From NCBI GenBank assembly GCA_934615235.1, contig CAKTTL010000107.1:1-8974 (forward strand): a stretch of DNA of 8,974 nucleotides, read 5' to 3'. Both the position numbers and the translations under genes were made by a program. Every line of letters starts with the position of its first letter. The first letter of the stretch is position 1. Origin of the DNA: an uncultured Clostridia bacterium (GTDB taxonomy: Bacteria > Bacillota > Clostridia > Christensenellales > Aristaeellaceae). Shown here piece after piece: positions 6,520 to 8,974 of this stretch. Below the pieces are notes generated by a model. It worked only from the letters and a program-made list of their open reading frames with translations, did not search any database and was not told the DNA's origin.

Positions 6520-8974
6520 TCAGTTGAAGTTGGTCAGTACGGACTGGATCGCCTTCTGGTGATCCGCGTCCACACGGCCCGAGGTATGCGTCTTGCTGCC
6601 GGTAAAGTGGATGCACATAACGCCGCTGAACCAGCTGCAGTAGTTCGTCGTGCCGTGGCCTACCGCGTACATCGAGCCCGCATACTTGGTGCCGTTGATC
6701 GTAATGATGCAGGGACGGCGCACATAGCTGCCGGTGATGCTGTAGGCGGTAAGGAGCTGCGCGTCGGTGGCCGAAGCCGGGATCACGTCCGCGTGGTTCT
6801 TTCCGTTGATGTACTTCGCGTTCCAGGTCACGCCCGTGTTGCAGTCGTAAACCGAGACGTTCGGGAACGCGTTGATGAGCGCGTAGCCGTCCACGAACCA
6901 GTCAAGCGAGAAGACGTTGCCCTTCATGTTGCCCGTATTGCCGCCCGCGCCGTACAGCTTGGCCTGCGTGGTCACATCGGCGACGCCGTTGGCGGTGAGG
7001 TTGCTGGCGGACTGGAAGGCCTTGACAGCCGCCATGGTCTTCGAGCCGTAGATGCCGTCCGCTTCGCCCTGGCCGAGGAAGCCCTTGTTGATCAGCGCCT
7101 GCTGCAGCGCGGTAACCTCGCTGCCGCGGCTGCCAACCTTCAGCACCTTGTAGGAGCCGAGAACGTCGTTGATCAGGCCGGCCGATTCGTCGTTCGTCAG
7201 CGAGCGAAGCATGTCGCCGCGGACGTAGCCGCTCTTATCGGCGCTGGTGATGCGGTACCAAATCGTACCCTCGCTGTCGGTGCTGGTGGAGAGAATGGTC
7301 ACCACCGCGTTCTTGCTCAGGCGGGTAACCACCTGGAAGGACATGCCCGCGCCGGAGCGGAGGTTGGTGCTGTTGAGCCGGATGGCAGCGTTGCCGCTGA
7401 GGTTGCCTCCGCCGGACGTGCCGCCGGAGACATAGTCGTAACGGATGTACGCGTTCGTTCCGTTATAGGTGATCTTGTACCAGGTCAGTCCGTCGGAGCC
7501 CTGAACGGCCTCTGTCGGCACCACGATGGAGCCCTTCGCCAGACGGTTGACCGTCGGATTTTCCGGACCCGCGCCGGTACGGATGTAGACGTTGTCGGTG
7601 TTGACCGTGAGGGCCAGGCCGACGTTCCCGCTCAGGCTGCCGGCGGAGTTCTTATCGGAAGAGCCGCTCAGAACCGGCGCAATGTAGTTGCCATGGACAT
7701 AGCCGGTGACGCCGTTATAGCTGACGCGGTACCAGATCGCGCCGTTGGCGTCCCTGGTGTAGCCCATATTGGTCAGGTAGGCGCCGTTTTGCAGGTAGGC
7801 AAGGATCGTGCCGCCGGCGCTGGCCGTCTTGCGCATGTTCAGCGAGCTGCCGCTGGATACGTTGACGGTGAGCAGCTTGGTGATGTAACCCGTGCCGTCG
7901 GTGATGCGTTCGGTGGAGGCAACGTCTTCCATCGTCAGATCCTTGACGCGGATGTAGCAGATGTTGCCGTTCGTCAGCCGCAGCTGATACCACTTCTCGT
8001 CCACCTTCGTCACGCCCACAGTCGTGCCCGCGGGGATGTTGATCGCACTGGCGACGTTGGCTTCCCTGCTGCCATAGGCGACGATCGTCGTAGCAAGCAC
8101 AACGGTCAGTTCCGGATCGCCGACATTGATGTCGAGCGGCTCGGAGTCATCGCCCGTATCCGGGGTCGGCTTGGTGTTGTTCTTCTCGTCCTCGCGCTCC
8201 TGCTCGTCGTCGCCCTTTTCCACGCCCGCAACGTCGCCCGCGCTGATATAGGCGGTGTAGCCGTTGTAGGTGATCTTGTAGACGGACTGGAATCTGTATT
8301 CCGTGCCGTCAAGATACGCCGCGGTGAGCTTGGTGCCGGAGAGCTTGGTGCCGGCCGGGATGGTCTGAATGACTACCGTGCTGGGAGAAGGTTCAAGCTT
8401 GGCGTTGTTGTACACCTTCGCGCCGTTCGCGCCGATGGTGATGGTGTAGGTCTTACCGTCGTTGACGGTGGCGATTGCGCCGCCGATGGCGGAGGTGACG
8501 CCGCCGTTTTCGGTCGCGTTTACGCTGTTGATGGAGCCGGCCGGATCAACCGTCTTTCCGCCAATGTAGACGTAGTAGGTGTTGCCCGCGTAGCGGGTCG
8601 CGCCGGTGGTGATGGTGTAGGTCTTGCTGGTACTGTCGTACTTCACGTTCGGCGTGGTGCCGTTGATCGGATCCGCCTCGGGGATGGTGACAGCCGCCCA
8701 GTTGTCGTTGATCTTGACGACCTTGTTGTATACGCCCTTCCACTTGAGCGCGTCGGCGTTCACTATCGGGTCGGTCGTGGAGTTGGCAATCGGGATCGCG
8801 CTCGCCAGCGCGCCAAGACGCTGCGAAAGGTACTTGGTCTGCGTCGCGGCGCTCGTGCTGACGGCGGACGGATTGTAGAAGTTCACGTCCGATTCCGCGA
8901 TGATGCTGCCGCTGCCATAGTAGTAGTAGCCGCCGGTGACGTTGAGCTTGTGGGACGGGCCCGAAACGCTCAGC
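6520..8974 (-). CDS. Cell-wall-associated multi-SH3b protein with peptidoglycan-binding domain (5' end outside the window)
   Basis: The reading frame stays open to the right edge, giving at least 817 residues; the true start and any signal peptide lie outside. A GTG at 8886 is in frame, but coding-like sequence continues above it and no ribosome binding site precedes it. Modules by nucleotide position: a Ser/Thr/Gly-rich beta-type region (about 8420-8973), a degenerate SH3-like domain (about 8215-8420), an acidic, disordered linker (about 8110-8213), and four SH3b domains (about 7922-8112, 7672-7880, 7421-7617, 7198-7390). A PG_binding_1 domain (about 6949-7157) carries LQQALINKGFL, DGIYGSKT and VKAFQ. 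A C-terminal domain (about 6523-6930) holds NHADVIPA, YAVGHG, MCIHF and a DADHQ tail. SH3b and PG_binding_1 domains bind cell wall, so the protein is probably exported. The last domain resembles tails I recall from other clostridial wall proteins, and its GHG...CIHF pattern faintly recalls the HG...SHGC of L,D-transpeptidases. Catalysis is unproven. Confidence 0.9.
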   Translation of the reverse strand, partial: LSVSGPSHKLNVTGGYYYYGSGSIIAESDVNFYNPSAVSTSAATQTKYLSQRLGALASAIPIANSTTDPIVNADALKWKGVYNKVVKINDNWAAVTIPEADPINGTTPNVKYDSTSKTYTITTGATRYAGNTYYVYIGGKTVDPAGSINSVNATENGGVTSAIGGAIATVNDGKTYTITIGANGAKVYNNAKLEPSPSTVVIQTIPAGTKLSGTKLTAAYLDGTEYRFQSVYKITYNGYTAYISAGDVAGVEKGDDEQEREDEKNNTKPTPDTGDDSEPLDINVGDPELTVVLATTIVAYGSREANVASAINIPAGTTVGVTKVDEKWYQLRLTNGNICYIRVKDLTMEDVASTERITDGTGYITKLLTVNVSSGSSLNMRKTASAGGTILAYLQNGAYLTNMGYTRDANGAIWYRVSYNGVTGYVHGNYIAPVLSGSSDKNSAGSLSGNVGLALTVNTDNVYIRTGAGPENPTVNRLAKGSIVVPTEAVQGSDGLTWYKITYNGTNAYIRYDYVSGGTSGGGNLSGNAAIRLNSTNLRSGAGMSFQVVTRLSKNAVVTILSTSTDSEGTIWYRITSADKSGYVRGDMLRSLTNDESAGLINDVLGSYKVLKVGSRGSEVTALQQALINKGFLGQGEADGIYGSKTMAAVKAFQSASNLTANGVADVTTQAKLYGAGGNTGNMKGNVFSLDWFVDGYALINAFPNVSVYDCNTGVTWNAKYINGKNHADVIPASATDAQLLTAYSITGSYVRRPCIITINGTKYAGSMYAVGHGTTNYCSWFSGVMCIHFTGSKTHTSGRVDADHQKAIQSVLTNFN

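Noticed and set aside
8884..8886. GTG as the start of the SH3b protein
   Set aside because: The frame continues without a stop to the right edge, the upstream residues look like normal protein, and there is no ribosome binding site before the GTG.
1..8974. The window as one coordinated new system (defence or wall-remodelling island)
   Set aside because: Genes point in different directions, have separate signals and mixed functions, and there are no nuclease, toxin, transposase or integrase genes. A shared role is not supported.

Overview
The window reads as chromosomal DNA from a GC-rich Bacillota, most likely a member of class Clostridia such as a gut lineage. The reasons are strong AGGAG-type ribosome binding sites, a canonical TATAAT promoter, a class A penicillin-binding protein of Gram-positive style, and a long protein with several bacterial SH3 domains plus a peptidoglycan-binding domain. 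The taxonomic placement is inference. I see no rRNA, tRNA, CRISPR array, transposase or phage gene.

Layout from left to right. Bases 1-133 have no gene and hold two hairpins, one of them a perfect 19-bp inverted repeat. At 134-1444 (minus) lies a nucleotide pyrophosphatase/phosphodiesterase-type member of the alkaline phosphatase superfamily, with its own clear promoter. At 1563-2975 (minus) lies a short FtsH-like AAA+ zinc metalloprotease that lacks the usual membrane-anchoring N-terminus. A divergent intergenic region of about 120 bp follows. At 3097-5610 (plus) lies a bifunctional class A penicillin-binding protein. It meets, with no spacer, the stop codon of the convergent gene at 5611-6414 (minus), a sugar phosphate isomerase/epimerase-like TIM-barrel protein. 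After a gap of about 105 bp with a terminator-like nested hairpin comes a large minus-strand gene, 6520 to beyond the right edge. It encodes a cell-wall-associated SH3b / PG_binding_1 protein ending in a domain with conserved-looking His and Cys residues.

Two products act at the cell wall: the penicillin-binding protein polymerises and cross-links peptidoglycan, and the SH3b protein probably binds it. The FtsH-like protease, phosphodiesterase and isomerase-like protein look like cytoplasmic enzymes. The genes mostly have separate signals, so this looks like a set of neighbouring single-gene units, not one pathway. I did not find a convincing new multi-gene system. The items most worth a second look are the anchor-less FtsH-like protease, the C-terminal domain of the SH3b protein, the zero-gap convergent gene pair and the left-edge inverted repeat.
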